This document shows, piece after piece, positions 14,428 to 24,708 of a DNA stretch of 51,964 nucleotides. A program made the translations under genes and the position numbers. Each line of letters begins with the position of its first letter. Within the stretch, counting starts at the first letter, position 1. Source of the DNA: Hanamia caeni (GTDB lineage: Bacteria > Bacteroidota > Bacteroidia > Chitinophagales > Chitinophagaceae); contig NZ_RJJR01000024.1 of assembly GCF_003721595.1 (NCBI RefSeq), positions 1 to 51,964 of the forward strand, in the 5' to 3' direction. The notes under the pieces are model-generated. The model ran no database searches. It worked only from the letters and a program-made list of their open reading frames with translations, and had not been told where the DNA came from.

Positions 14428-16350
14428 TTATTCGTTTACTGGTGGATTGTCACGCTGCGGATCACCTGGGGCATTTGGCGGATGGCTATGTTCAGTGTGC
14501 AATCCATACCAGTTGACAGGCCACATTCTCAGAATTCTTTCGCGCTTTCGCTCTTCCTGCAGCAAGCGGTCTCTTGCTGTCAGCAATTCATACTGCGTAA
14601 TTAAGCCACGAAGCTTCCCTTTTTTATACCTGTCAACTACAGGAAGAACGCCCACATGATTTTCGGCCATTCTATCTGCAATGGAGCGCAACGATTCTTC
14701 AGGAAAAGTAGTAATCACTTCTTTAATCATGTAATCATCCACTTTCCCTGAAAGATCTCCTGACAAAGCTTTCTGCAATACGTCCTGCCACGAAATCACT
14801 CCCAGCAAAATACCCTCTGCATTCACAATGGGAAGCAAGCGTTGCTTTCTTAAATGGTTTTGCGTCTTAATCATTTCTCCTGCGTTTTGTAAAGGCGTAC
14901 CTGAGGGAATGGTCAATACCTCCGTAGACATCACATCCTCTGCAAATAACACTTTTAATGGTTCAACTGCATATTCGCGCAGCACATGAAACCCGCGCCG
15001 CGCCACCTTTTCAGTCAAAATGGAACGCTTCAGCGTAAGTACGCTAATGAGATGAGCCAGCGTGACCGTTATCAAAAGAGGAAGAAATAAATTAGTGCTG
15101 TGTGTAAGTTCAATGGGAAAAACAATGGAAGTGAAAGGAGAACGCATTACGCCTGCCAAAGCGCCGGCCATACCAAGCAAAGCCCACTCTGATGGAATCT
15201 TTCCGGGAAAAATTACTCCTAGCAGGCCTCCAAGCGCGGCGCCCATGATTAAGATTGGCGCGAGAATACCTCCGCTTGTTCCCGAGCCTAAAGCAACGGC
15301 CCAGATAATTAATTTGACAACGAAAATGCTTATCAGGGTTGTAACAGCAAGGTTGCCCCCGAGTTCATCCGCAATTGTATCATAACCTACGCCCAGCGCA
15401 TGAGGTTCTATTATGCCGCCTATCCCAACAATAAAACCGCCGATCAGCGGCCACCACATCCAGTGTATAGGCAATGTTCGAAAAGCATCTTCGGCACCGT
15501 AAACCGCTTTTGTGAGCAACCACGCCATCAGGCCACAGGCCACACCCAATACCAGCGCGTCCAAAAGGCCGCTGGTAGGCAAGTCCATCATATTTCCCAC
15601 CGGAAACAAAGGCTCAGCACGCATCCATCCCTGCTGAACGAATAAATGACGGACAGCGTCTGCCACAATGCTTGCAATCGCAACAGGAATAAACGATCTC
15701 GGTTTCCATTCAAACAAAAGTAATTCTACTCCCAAAATAACTGCGGCGATAGGAGTTCCGAATACAGCGCTCATTCCCGCAACAGCACCTGCCACCAAAA
15801 GGCTTCGCCGTTCAATTGCCGTGAGACTTAAAAACTGCGCCAGCACTGAGCCCACGGCTCCGCCGGTTAATATTATAGGGCCTTCAGCACCAAACGGGCC
15901 ACCGGTGCCAATGCTGATAGCGCTTGCTATTGGCTTAAGGATGGTCAATTTTGGTTCTACCTTGCTTCCACCCACCAGTATAGTTTCCATGGCCTCCGGT
16001 ATTCCATGGCCGCGAATTCTTTCTGAACCGTAACGCGCCATAAATCCGACAATCAAACCGCCAGCCATTGGTATCAAAACTGCCCACCAGCCTATGGTAT
16101 TATTTCTCGGCGAAACAAGCGTGAAATCAAATGTTTGATAATATAAAATATTGGTGATAAGAGCGATGAGATCGAGAAGGATGAGTGCGATAAAAGCACC
16201 AAAAATTCCGATTATAACAGACAGTGGAATTAATTTTATAACCGATGGAGTTGTAGTAAAATCACTTAGTTTACGGGCAACGCTTGAGGAAGGTGTATGG
16301 TGGTTAAATTGCTTTTCTGCTCTTTTTTCAGAATCTCCCTTTTTATTCAT
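14428..16350 (-). CDS. CLC-family chloride channel or antiporter with CBS pair
   Basis: A 640-residue membrane protein of the CLC family. The filter motifs are GGPFGAEGPIILTGGA (gating Glu kept, with Ala in place of the usual Lys/Arg before it), GSGTSGGILAPILIMGAALGG, and the N-terminal SER helix region GSERIRGHGIPEA. Two CBS domains follow (about residues 460-590; AEDVMSTEVLTIPSG and DYMIKEVITTFPEE), which usually bind nucleotides to regulate gating. The C-terminal 40 residues are charged and rich in Pro. Whether it is a channel or a Cl-/H+ exchanger is not settled by sequence alone. It is a single gene with no obvious operon. Confidence 0.93.
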   Translation of the reverse strand: MNKKGDSEKRAEKQFNHHTPSSSVARKLSDFTTTPSVIKLIPLSVIIGIFGAFIALILLDLIALITNILYYQTFDFTLVSPRNNTIGWWAVLIPMAGGLIVGFMARYGSERIRGHGIPEAMETILVGGSKVEPKLTILKPIASAISIGTGGPFGAEGPIILTGGAVGSVLAQFLSLTAIERRSLLVAGAVAGMSAVFGTPIAAVILGVELLLFEWKPRSFIPVAIASIVADAVRHLFVQQGWMRAEPLFPVGNMMDLPTSGLLDALVLGVACGLMAWLLTKAVYGAEDAFRTLPIHWMWWPLIGGFIVGIGGIIEPHALGVGYDTIADELGGNLAVTTLISIFVVKLIIWAVALGSGTSGGILAPILIMGAALGGLLGVIFPGKIPSEWALLGMAGALAGVMRSPFTSIVFPIELTHSTNLFLPLLITVTLAHLISVLTLKRSILTEKVARRGFHVLREYAVEPLKVLFAEDVMSTEVLTIPSGTPLQNAGEMIKTQNHLRKQRLLPIVNAEGILLGVISWQDVLQKALSGDLSGKVDDYMIKEVITTFPEESLRSIADRMAENHVGVLPVVDRYKKGKLRGLITQYELLTARDRLLQEERKRERILRMWPVNWYGLHTEHSHPPNAPGDPQRDNPPVNE

Positions 16351-16530
16351 ACGGGATTGCTTAGATCAATTGGAAAAATAAACGGTAAAATCTTACACAA
16401 TTTAATCTTTTCTGGTGAAAGAATTTTGCCGGGAAATATATTTTGCTGAAAATTAGAATATTTTTTCTAATTTTTTTTTGTGGAGAATTTGGTTGAATCC
16501 TGATTGAACAGATGCCGAAAATTGTTCTTG

Positions 16531-18360
16531 TTATTTATACCCTTTGGCCTGCAGCATAAATAATTCTGCATAATGGCCATTCTTTTTTATTAATTCTTCA
16601 TGGCTTCCCATCTCTATAATTTGCCCTTTATCTAAAACAATTATCCGGTCAGCCATGCGAACCGTGGAAAACCTGTGGGATATGAGTACCGCGGTTTTAC
16701 CTTTCGTTAATTCTGCAAAACGCTGGAACACCGAATATTCTGCACGAGCATCCAAAGCGCTTGTGGGCTCATCTAAAATCAATAATTGAGCGTCTTTCAT
16801 ATAAGCTCTTGCTATTGCAATTTTTTGCCATTCGCCACCGCTAAGCTCCACTCCATTGTTGAAGCGGCGGCCAAGCGCCTGGTCATATTTGTCAGGCAAT
16901 CTTTCTGCAAGAAGATGAGCCAGGCTTTTTTCTGCAGATTGTTCTATCAACGGGCGGTTAAACTGTTCATCAATATTTCCTGCGGCGACATTTTGTGCAA
17001 AGCTCATCTGGTAACGCAAAAAATCCTGGAAAATAATTCCGATATTTTTTCTTAGGTCAATGATATTGTATTCTTTCAGATCGATACCATCCAGTAAAAT
17101 GCGGCCTTCAACAGGGTCGTACAAACGGGAAAGTAATTTCACCAGGGTTGTTTTTCCCGCGCCGTTTTCGCCAACGAGCGCTACTTTTTCACCGGCCTGC
17201 AGCGTAAAATTTAAATGCCTGTTGGCCCAGCTTTCAGTGTTGCTATATTTAAAGCCAACGTTTTCAAAAGTAAAGCCTTTCTTAATCGGATTAGGGAATG
17301 GCAACGGGTTTGGTGCCACAGAAATTTTTGGTTGTATTTCAAAAAAATCAAAGAAATCGCGCAGGTAAATTGCGCTTTGCGATACAGTGGTAAAGCGGGA
17401 TAAAATATTTTCAAGTAAACTACGCAGTTGTCTGAACGAACCGGCGAGAAAGGTAAGCGAACCGATAGTAATCGCGCCAGCTACAGTTTTTACAATCATC
17501 ACAATGTATGCAGCATAATAGCCCATGCTTCCAATCAATGCGAAAACTGTTCCCCACGATGCGCGCCTGACAGAAAGATTTTTATTATCAAGGTAAAACT
17601 TGTCGCTTAAAAATTTAAACCGGTCAATCAGAAAATCAGAAAGATTAAAAAGCTTTACCTCTTTGGCTGTGGCATCGCTGGCGCCGAGAAATCGCATATA
17701 GTCGAGCTCGCGCCGCTCCGGCGTTTGGCCGCGTGTCAGCGCATAGTTCCGATCATTAAAATAGGATTCTCCCAGAAATGCAGGAATAATAGCGATTAGT
17801 AATAAAAGGATTAACCACGCATTGAAAGCCATCAAGCCTACAAGCAGAAAAGCCATGGTAATAATATCCTGCACCTGCGTCATCAATTGCGATAAGAGCA
17901 CCGTGCGGCCGGTGGTTTGTTGCCGTGCCCGTTCCAGTTTGTCATAAAATTCTGAATCTTCAAACTGTTCAAGATCAAGCGTGGCTGCATGTTCCATAAT
18001 TTTCACCGAGGTGTGAAGAGCAAACCTGTCGCCCAGAAGGCCGTCCACAAGAGAAGTAGCCCGAACCAATGCATCGGAAATTATGGCTAATAAAAATTCA
18101 ACTGCTACTAATTTCCACAAATAACTATGGTCCGCAGAATGATTCTGCGTTAAGAAAATAACCTCATCTATTATAAGCTTACCAATGTAAAGAATACTAA
18201 CGGGTATGGTTGAACGAATTAAGCGAAGCAAAATGTTTAGTATGAAATAATAACGATTGGTATCCCATACCAGCCTGAAAAATCGCGGAAGATTACTTAG
18301 CGCTGCAAACTTTTCTTTTAGCGTTGGCTTTGGAAGCGTATTTACGGGCGGCTTCGGCAT
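16531..18360 (-). CDS. ABC exporter, fused membrane and ATPase domains
   Basis: A 609-residue half-transporter of the ABCB type. The N-terminal half has about six membrane segments. The C-terminal ATPase has Walker A GENGAGKTTL near residue 394, the signature LSGGEWQ near 503, Walker B LLILDEP near 526 and the H-loop SHRFSTV. It should work as a homodimer exporting a lipid, peptide or drug. No biosynthetic or accessory gene adjoins it, so the substrate is unknown. The gene is on its own, with the his operon ending 67 bases upstream. Confidence 0.93.
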   Translation of the reverse strand: MPKPPVNTLPKPTLKEKFAALSNLPRFFRLVWDTNRYYFILNILLRLIRSTIPVSILYIGKLIIDEVIFLTQNHSADHSYLWKLVAVEFLLAIISDALVRATSLVDGLLGDRFALHTSVKIMEHAATLDLEQFEDSEFYDKLERARQQTTGRTVLLSQLMTQVQDIITMAFLLVGLMAFNAWLILLLLIAIIPAFLGESYFNDRNYALTRGQTPERRELDYMRFLGASDATAKEVKLFNLSDFLIDRFKFLSDKFYLDNKNLSVRRASWGTVFALIGSMGYYAAYIVMIVKTVAGAITIGSLTFLAGSFRQLRSLLENILSRFTTVSQSAIYLRDFFDFFEIQPKISVAPNPLPFPNPIKKGFTFENVGFKYSNTESWANRHLNFTLQAGEKVALVGENGAGKTTLVKLLSRLYDPVEGRILLDGIDLKEYNIIDLRKNIGIIFQDFLRYQMSFAQNVAAGNIDEQFNRPLIEQSAEKSLAHLLAERLPDKYDQALGRRFNNGVELSGGEWQKIAIARAYMKDAQLLILDEPTSALDARAEYSVFQRFAELTKGKTAVLISHRFSTVRMADRIIVLDKGQIIEMGSHEELIKKNGHYAELFMLQAKGYK

Positions 18361-18427
18361 ATTTCATTTTCATTAAACGTTTGTATAGCCATCAGCATTT
18401 ATTTTTTTCACCGTAAATTTCAATTTA

Positions 18428-19057
18428 TCACTTCACGTCTTTATGCCTTTTTTCTAAAACCTCTATTACATTATCCAGCGTTTTATTTTTTGCCTGCAAT
18501 AAAACGAGGTAGTGAAACATGAGATCAGCGGCTTCATTCAGGAACAATTTAGAATTATTATCTTTTGACTCAATCACCAACTCAACGGCCTCCTCGCCTA
18601 CTTTTTGAGCCATCCTGTTAATTCCTTCTTTGAATAATGTGGAAGTGTATGAACCGGAAACAGGATGCTTCTTTCTTCCTTCAATAATTTTTTCAAGCGC
18701 CCGCAAAAAATCCTGGCCGGAATTTTCCTCATTGAAACAAGTTTCAGCGCCGGTGTGGCATACTACGCCATCAGGTTTTGCTTTTATAAGTAGCGTATCA
18801 AAATCGCAATCTGTTTTAATCTCTATTACATGCAAATAATTCTTGCTGGTTTCTCCCTTCACCCAAAGCCTGCCTTTGCTTCTGCTAAAAAATGTGACCA
18901 ATTCCGAATCAATCGTTTCGAGCAAAGCCTCTTTATTCATATAACCAAGCATGAGCACTACATTAGTGGAGGCATCCTGGATGATGGCAGGAACCGTTCC
19001 ACTGGAAGATTTGTTAAAGTCTATTCTATTGACGAGATCTGTATAATTTTTTTTCAT
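18428..19057 (-). CDS. hisI: Bifunctional phosphoribosyl-AMP cyclohydrolase / phosphoribosyl-ATP pyrophosphatase
   Basis: A fused HisIE that performs the second and third steps of histidine synthesis. The N-terminal half is the cyclohydrolase (LMLGYMNKEALLET, then GRLWVKGETSKNYLHV, and the metal site CDFDTLLIKAKPDGVVCHTGAETCF). The C-terminal half is the pyrophosphatase (RMAQKVGEEAVELVIESK and EAADLMFHYLVLLQAK). It is the last gene of the his operon, about 80 bases after hisF. Residues 1-209 fit the usual fused length. Confidence 0.96.
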   Translation of the reverse strand: MKKNYTDLVNRIDFNKSSSGTVPAIIQDASTNVVLMLGYMNKEALLETIDSELVTFFSRSKGRLWVKGETSKNYLHVIEIKTDCDFDTLLIKAKPDGVVCHTGAETCFNEENSGQDFLRALEKIIEGRKKHPVSGSYTSTLFKEGINRMAQKVGEEAVELVIESKDNNSKLFLNEAADLMFHYLVLLQAKNKTLDNVIEVLEKRHKDVK

Positions 19058-19136
19058 GAGATGATGAATATATTTTTAAATAACAGTAAAAGCAGAAATA
19101 AGCAAGAAATTTATTTTAGAATGATTTGCTTATTAA

Positions 19137-19898
19137 TTAAATTCTTATTGCGATTCCTTTTTCGTTTAAATATTTTTTCAATTCAGGAATTTTAATTTCA
19201 GCAAAATGAAACACACTTGCTGCCAAAGCTGCATCGGCCTTGTCTTTAAGAAAAACATCTGCAAAATGCTCCATACTACCTGCACCACCTGATGCGATCA
19301 CGGGCACGGACAATTTATCGCAACACAACGCGGTAATATCGTGAGCGAAGCCATCTTTAGTGCCGTCATTATTCATTGAGGTTAACAAAATTTCTCCTGC
19401 ACCTGCATCTATCCCTTTTTCAGCCCAATCAAAAGCCAGCGTATCAGTTTTGGTGCGCCCGCCGCTAAGGTAAACATACCATTTGCCATCGCTTTCTTTT
19501 TTTGTATCGATAGCTAAAACCACGCACTGGCTTCCAAACTCTTTTGACATCGCACTCACCAGTTCAGGATTACGGAAAGCAGCCGTATTAACAGAAACCT
19601 TATCAGCACCATTCTGAAGCAGTTCGTAAGCATTCTCAACGGAAGATATGCCGCCGCCTACTGTAAAAGGTATATTGATATTTGCTGCAATTCTTTTTAC
19701 CAATTCTGCAAAGGTCTTTCTCTTTTCCACAGTGGCCGTTATATCAAGAAATACCAATTCATCGGCGCCTTGCTGTGAATAATACAATGCCAGCTCCACA
19801 GCATCACCTGCATCCCTGATGTTTTCAAAATTAATACCCTTCACCGTTCTGCCATCTTTAATGTCCAGGCAGGGAATAATTCTTTTTGCAAGCATCAT
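19137..19898 (-). CDS. hisF: Imidazole glycerol phosphate synthase, cyclase subunit
   Basis: HisF with HisH makes imidazole glycerol phosphate and AICAR from PRFAR and ammonia. The (beta-alpha)8 barrel carries the catalytic Asp residues in CLDIKDGRTVKG (Asp11) and in VVLAIDTKK (about 130). Phosphate-binding Gly loops FTVGGGISS and VIASGGAG are present. It has 253 residues, the normal length. It abuts hisA directly (one base apart). Confidence 0.97.
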   Translation of the reverse strand: MMLAKRIIPCLDIKDGRTVKGINFENIRDAGDAVELALYYSQQGADELVFLDITATVEKRKTFAELVKRIAANINIPFTVGGGISSVENAYELLQNGADKVSVNTAAFRNPELVSAMSKEFGSQCVVLAIDTKKESDGKWYVYLSGGRTKTDTLAFDWAEKGIDAGAGEILLTSMNNDGTKDGFAHDITALCCDKLSVPVIASGGAGSMEHFADVFLKDKADAALAASVFHFAEIKIPELKKYLNEKGIAIRI

Positions 19899-20620
19899 TA
19901 ATTTTTTATAAAATTTTCAAGTTGTTTGAGGCTGATTTTATTTTCATAGATCGCCTTACCCACAATTGCCCCGGAGCATCCTGCTTCTTTTAAAATCACT
20001 AAATCATAAAAAGAAGAAATACCGCCACTGGCAATAAGTTTTAATGATGGAAAGCGGAGCAATATTTCTTTATAAAGCGCTGTGGCCGGCCCTTGCAGCA
20101 TTCCATCTTTTGAAATATCGGTGCAAAATACCTGGCTGATTTCTTTCTCCATCAATGCTTCAATAAATGAAAAAATGTCAATGCCTGTGTCTTCTTTCCA
20201 TCCATGAATTTTAATATTTTTATTTAAAACATCGGCGCCAGGTAAAAATTTTTCCGCACCAAATTCGCAAATCCAATTTTCAAACATACCAGGATCTTTA
20301 ACCGTAACACTACCCACACTTACCATCGAAGCGCCTCCATCAAACACCCGCCTGAGATCTTCAGTTTTTTTAATACCTCCTCCGAAATCAATTATCAGAG
20401 AAGTGTTTTTTGCTATAGTTTCGAGCACCTTCACATTGCTCAAAGTCTTTCCACGGGCGCCGTCGAGATCCACGATGTGCAAGCGCTTTATCCCGGCGGC
20501 TTCAAAACTTTTTGCTACTTCCAAAGGAGCATCACTATAAATAATTTTTTGATCGAAATCACCCTTTGATAAACGTACACATTTACCGCCTATAAGATCA
20601 ATTGCGGGAATAATTTCCAT
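19898..20620 (-). CDS. hisA: Phosphoribosylformimino-AICAR-P isomerase
   Basis: HisA isomerises ProFAR to PRFAR. The barrel begins MEIIPAIDLIGGKCVRLSKGDF with the catalytic Asp8. The second catalytic Asp is in VFCTDISKDGML, and the phosphate loop is LIASGGISS. It is 240 residues long, as expected. The stop and start are adjacent to those of hisH and hisF, showing tight coupling. Confidence 0.97.
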   Translation of the reverse strand: MEIIPAIDLIGGKCVRLSKGDFDQKIIYSDAPLEVAKSFEAAGIKRLHIVDLDGARGKTLSNVKVLETIAKNTSLIIDFGGGIKKTEDLRRVFDGGASMVSVGSVTVKDPGMFENWICEFGAEKFLPGADVLNKNIKIHGWKEDTGIDIFSFIEALMEKEISQVFCTDISKDGMLQGPATALYKEILLRFPSLKLIASGGISSFYDLVILKEAGCSGAIVGKAIYENKISLKQLENFIKN

Positions 20621-21231
20621 CAGCTATTATTTAAAAAATTTGAGAGAATGCGCTCGCCAATTACTGCAGATTTTTCGGCATGAAACTGAACGCCATAGAA
20701 ATTATTTTTATGCAATGCAGCACTAAAAGGATTTATATATTCAGTTGAGGCAATAGTTTCATCACATACATCTGCATAGTAACTGTGAACAAAATAAACA
20801 AAAGATTCTTCTGAAAGGCCCTCCATTAATGGTGAAGAAAGATTGCGAATTGTATTCCAGCCCATGTGAGGGATTTTTACAGGAACAAGATTTTTATTTT
20901 GAAAAACATTATTATCAAATTTCTTCACCGTGGTTTTAAAAATGCCGAGGCACGAAGTATCGCCTTCTTCACTGCGTTCACAAAGCAACTGAAGGCCAAG
21001 GCAAATACCAAGTACGGGCTGTTGCAGCGAGCGTATCAATTCGTCAAGCTTCCTGTTTTTTAAATACTCCATTGCGGATAACGCATTTCCCACTCCCGGA
21101 AAGATAACTTTATCGGCGGACTTGATTTCTTCATGAACATCCGTCACAAAAGCGTGTATGCCTAACCGTTGTAATGCATATAAAACGCTCTGAACATTTC
21201 CGGCGTTGTATTTTATGATAGCTACTTTCAT
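20620..21231 (-). CDS. hisH: Imidazole glycerol phosphate synthase, glutamine amidotransferase subunit
   Basis: HisH releases ammonia from glutamine for HisF. The nucleophile Cys is in VLGICLGLQLLCE. The triad His and Glu are in GVQFHAEKS, with Ala replacing the usual Pro between them, a minor change. The VIFPGVGNA oxyanion-region motif is kept. It has 203 residues and overlaps hisB by four bases. Confidence 0.96.
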   Translation of the reverse strand: MKVAIIKYNAGNVQSVLYALQRLGIHAFVTDVHEEIKSADKVIFPGVGNALSAMEYLKNRKLDELIRSLQQPVLGICLGLQLLCERSEEGDTSCLGIFKTTVKKFDNNVFQNKNLVPVKIPHMGWNTIRNLSSPLMEGLSEESFVYFVHSYYADVCDETIASTEYINPFSAALHKNNFYGVQFHAEKSAVIGERILSNFLNNS

Positions 21232-22370
21232 AATACTCCTTTAGTAGATGGCAAGCTGTTATTTAACGGGTCTCGTCGTATTGCCATTTTGATCGATTTA
21301 GCAAACGCTTTGAATATCGCTTCGATTTTATGATGCTCGTTTGTTCCTTCTGCTTTAATATTTAAGTTTGATTTGGAGGCATCAGTGAACGATTTAAAAA
21401 AATGATAAAACATTTCAGTAGGCATCTCTCCTATTTTTTCCCGTTTAAAATCAACGTCCCACACCAGCCAGTTTCTTCCTCCAAAATCAATGGCCACCTG
21501 CGCTAATGAATCATCCATCGGCAACAAAAAACCATACCTTTCAATTCCGCGTTTATCACCCAAAGCTTTTAACATGGCTTCTCCAAACGCAAGTGCCACA
21601 TCTTCTATGGTGTGATGTTCATCAATATGCAGATCGCCTTCGCAATAAATACTAACATCCATACCTGAATGGCGGGCTACCTGCTCAAGCATGTGATCAA
21701 AAAAGCCTATACCTGTTCTAATTTCAGATTTTCCTGATCCATCCAGGTTCAGTTCCACTTTTATTTTCGTCTCGTTCGTATTTCGCTGATGACTTATTTT
21801 GCGTGGCGGTTGTTTTAAAAAATTATAAATATCCTCCCACTTTTGCGTTTCGAGAGCTATCACTTTTTTAAGATCCTCATGCGGAACGGTAATTTCTGAA
21901 GTGCCCAATTCCTGGAAGTTATTGATGAAGATGGCTTGTGAGCCAAGATTTTTTGCAAGCTCTACGTCAGTAAGCCTATCGCCAATAACGAAGGAATTTT
22001 GAAGATCATAATTCTCGTCTTCGATATACTGAACCAGCATACCGGTACCGGGTTTGCGTGTATTTTTATTTTCGTGCGGAAAGGTTCGGTCGATGAAAAT
22101 ATCTGAAAAAACAATCTCCTGATCCCTGAAAGTTTTAATTACGAAATTCTGAAGCGGCCAGAATGTTTCTTCAGGAAAAATTTCTGAGCCCAAACCATCC
22201 TGGTTGGTCACCATTGCGAGTTCATAATCCATCTCTTTCACAATTCGTGATAAATATTCAAATACATGAGGATAAAATTCCAGCTTTGAAAATGCATCTA
22301 CCTGGTTGGTTACAGGAGGTTCCATAATTAGGGTGCCATCACGATCAATAAATAAAACTTTCTTACTCAT
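21228..22370 (-). CDS. hisB: Bifunctional histidinol-phosphatase / imidazoleglycerol-phosphate dehydratase
   Basis: A fused HisB. Residues 1-165 form the HAD phosphatase (FIDRDGTLIMEPP with the nucleophile Asp, and FVIGDRLTDVELAKNLG). Residues about 190-380 form the dehydratase with the metal-binding DEHHTIEDVALAFGEA and NEHHKIEAIFKAFAKS. The fusion is known from enterobacteria and many Bacteroidota. It overlaps hisC by eight bases. Confidence 0.97.
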   Translation of the reverse strand: MSKKVLFIDRDGTLIMEPPVTNQVDAFSKLEFYPHVFEYLSRIVKEMDYELAMVTNQDGLGSEIFPEETFWPLQNFVIKTFRDQEIVFSDIFIDRTFPHENKNTRKPGTGMLVQYIEDENYDLQNSFVIGDRLTDVELAKNLGSQAIFINNFQELGTSEITVPHEDLKKVIALETQKWEDIYNFLKQPPRKISHQRNTNETKIKVELNLDGSGKSEIRTGIGFFDHMLEQVARHSGMDVSIYCEGDLHIDEHHTIEDVALAFGEAMLKALGDKRGIERYGFLLPMDDSLAQVAIDFGGRNWLVWDVDFKREKIGEMPTEMFYHFFKSFTDASKSNLNIKAEGTNEHHKIEAIFKAFAKSIKMAIRRDPLNNSLPSTKGVL

Positions 22371-23415
22371 AGTTTTTCAGGGAATTTAATAATTTTTCAT
22401 TTTCTGATTGGGTGCCTATTGTTACCCGTATACAATTTTCGCACAGAGGTTCACTGCTCCTGTTTCTTACAATGATACGGTTCATCAATAAATGTTGATA
22501 TAACTTACCCGCATCGGAAACTTTCAATAAAATAAAATTCGCATCAGATGGGTATATTTTTTTTATAAAATCAAATTGCTTCAGTTCTTGTTCCAAAAAA
22601 TTCCGCTGGCTTACAATCGTCTTTATATTATTATTTACCTCGTTTATTTTTTCCAACGCCTGAAGGCCCAACAGTTGGGATGAACCATTTATATTGTACG
22701 GCGGCTTTACTTTATTAAAATAATCAATTATCAGTTCAGAAGCGAAACCTAATCCCAGCCTCAGTCCTGCAAGCCCCCAGGCTTTTGAAAGCGTATGCAT
22801 GATGATAAGATTTTCATATTTGGTGAGTTCCTGCAGAAAAGGTTTTTGACTTGAGAAATTAATATACGCCTCATCAATTACCACAATGCCTTTGAAGTTT
22901 TTTATCAAATATTCAATGTCATCGCGGCGAAGATTATTGCCGGTTGGGTTATTTGGCGAACAAAGGAAAAGCAGTTTAGTACGATTGTCAATCACTGATA
23001 AAATGCCTTCAATATCCAACTGGAAATCGCATGTCAATAAAACTTCTTTTACTCCCACATCATTTATGTTCGCACAAACTTTATACATTCCATACGTGGG
23101 CGGACAAATGATTATATTATCTTTTGAAGGCTCGCAAAAAATACGGAATGCGATGTCAATCACTTCGTCGCTTCCATTCCCTATAAAAATATTTTGAGGA
23201 GGAAGGCCCTTGATTTTAGAAATTTCCTGCTTTAATTTCCATTGCAGCGGATCGGGATAGCGGCTGTAATTTACTTCTAACGGTGATCCGTAGCTGTTTT
23301 CATTAGCATCCAGAAATATTTCCGCATTGCCACGGAATTCACTTCTTGCAGAAGAATAAGGGGCTAAATTTTTTATATTCTGCCTGATCAATGATTCTAC
23401 ATTTACACTTCCCAT
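22363..23415 (-). CDS. hisC: Histidinol-phosphate aminotransferase
   Basis: A PLP fold-type I aminotransferase that makes histidinol phosphate. The Schiff-base Lys is in MHTLSKAWGLAGLRLGLG. The FLCSPNNPTGN and VVIDEAYINF motifs bind the cofactor, and the C-terminal Arg that binds substrate phosphate is in CIRVTIGT. It has 350 residues. Its start adjoins the stop of hisD. Confidence 0.96.
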   Translation of the reverse strand: MGSVNVESLIRQNIKNLAPYSSARSEFRGNAEIFLDANENSYGSPLEVNYSRYPDPLQWKLKQEISKIKGLPPQNIFIGNGSDEVIDIAFRIFCEPSKDNIIICPPTYGMYKVCANINDVGVKEVLLTCDFQLDIEGILSVIDNRTKLLFLCSPNNPTGNNLRRDDIEYLIKNFKGIVVIDEAYINFSSQKPFLQELTKYENLIIMHTLSKAWGLAGLRLGLGFASELIIDYFNKVKPPYNINGSSQLLGLQALEKINEVNNNIKTIVSQRNFLEQELKQFDFIKKIYPSDANFILLKVSDAGKLYQHLLMNRIIVRNRSSEPLCENCIRVTIGTQSENEKLLNSLKNYE

Positions 23416-24698
23416 TATTGTTTGTTTTTTCTGATTGTAACCGCGTTTTTGTGAGCCATTAGGCCTTCTGCAGAAGCCATGTATTCAACTGCTTCGCCAA
23501 TATTATTTAATCCTTCCGGAGTTAGCTTTTGAAACGTGATTTTCTTTACAAAGCTATCCACCGAAACGCCGCTTTGCGTAACTGCTGTGCCGTTGGTAGG
23601 CAAAGAGTGATTGGTTCCGGATGCGTAATCGCCGGCGCTTTCCGGCGAATAATTCCCGAGAAAAACGCTTCCTGCGTTAATCACTTTTTCGGCAAGGACG
23701 TCTGCATGTTCCGAAGCAATGATTAAATGTTCGGGAGCATACTGATTCAGAAAATCAAATGCGTCTTCAACCTTTTCAATCACTAAAAATCGCCGGTTTA
23801 GAAAACTGTTTTCAACGATTTCCTTACGTGGAAGCGAGGGAAGTTGCGCGTGGATTTCCAAAATAATTTTTTCAATTATTTGTTTATTTACTGCTACCAA
23901 CACCACCTGGCTGTCGCCGCCATGTTCGGCCTGACTTAATAAATCTGCTGCAATAAATCCGGGAATGCAGGTGTCGTCTGCATACACTGCAAGTTCGCTG
24001 GGACCGGCCAACATATCAATCGCAACCCGATCGATATTTACAATACGCTTTGCTTCAGTTACATACTGATTGCCGGGCCCAAATATTTTGTCCACTTTAT
24101 TTACCGTTTGTGTTCCATAAGCCATTGCAGCAATCGCCTGTGCGCCACCTGCCTTGTAAATATTTTTAATGCCGAGAATTTTTGCCACATATAAAATCGC
24201 CGGATCAACATTGCCGCCTGCGTTTGCGGGCGTTGTTACCAGGATATTTTTGCAACCTGCGAGCTTTGCCGGAATAGCAAGCATCAACAAAGTTGAAAAC
24301 AAAGGAGCGCTGCCGCCGGGAATGTATAATCCTACATTTTCAATTGCCACGCTTTTTCTCCAGCAGGAAACGCCCGTAGTAGTTTCTATTTTTTTTGTTT
24401 TTAAAAGTTGCTGCCTGTGAAATTTTTCAATATTTTTCTTTGCAAGCAAAATGGCTTTTTGCAAATTTTTAGAAATGAGCTGCGAAGATTTTTTGATGTC
24501 ATCTTCAGTTACCCAAAGCTCATCCGGGGCAAACCCATGAAATTTTAAGGAATAATCTTTCACGGCAAAATCTCCCTGCTGTTTTACAGTATTGATAATT
24601 TCAGAAACTGTTTCTGTGAGATTTAATGCATTGATAACGGGCCTTTTTATCAATTCTTTCCATTCAGCTTCCGGCGGATTTTCAATAATCGTGTTCAT
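23415..24698 (-). CDS. hisD: Histidinol dehydrogenase
   Basis: HisD carries out the last two oxidations, from histidinol to histidine, with NAD and zinc. The motifs GLYIPGGSAPLFSTLLMLAIPAKLAG, IDMLAGPSE, DLLSQAEHGGDSQ and YAPEHLII are all intact; the catalytic Glu-His pair lies in PEHL. It has 427 residues, the normal length. It starts 10 bases after hisG ends. Confidence 0.97.
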   Translation of the reverse strand: MNTIIENPPEAEWKELIKRPVINALNLTETVSEIINTVKQQGDFAVKDYSLKFHGFAPDELWVTEDDIKKSSQLISKNLQKAILLAKKNIEKFHRQQLLKTKKIETTTGVSCWRKSVAIENVGLYIPGGSAPLFSTLLMLAIPAKLAGCKNILVTTPANAGGNVDPAILYVAKILGIKNIYKAGGAQAIAAMAYGTQTVNKVDKIFGPGNQYVTEAKRIVNIDRVAIDMLAGPSELAVYADDTCIPGFIAADLLSQAEHGGDSQVVLVAVNKQIIEKIILEIHAQLPSLPRKEIVENSFLNRRFLVIEKVEDAFDFLNQYAPEHLIIASEHADVLAEKVINAGSVFLGNYSPESAGDYASGTNHSLPTNGTAVTQSGVSVDSFVKKITFQKLTPEGLNNIGEAVEYMASAEGLMAHKNAVTIRKNKQ

Positions 24699-24708
24699 AC
24701 TTTTTTCT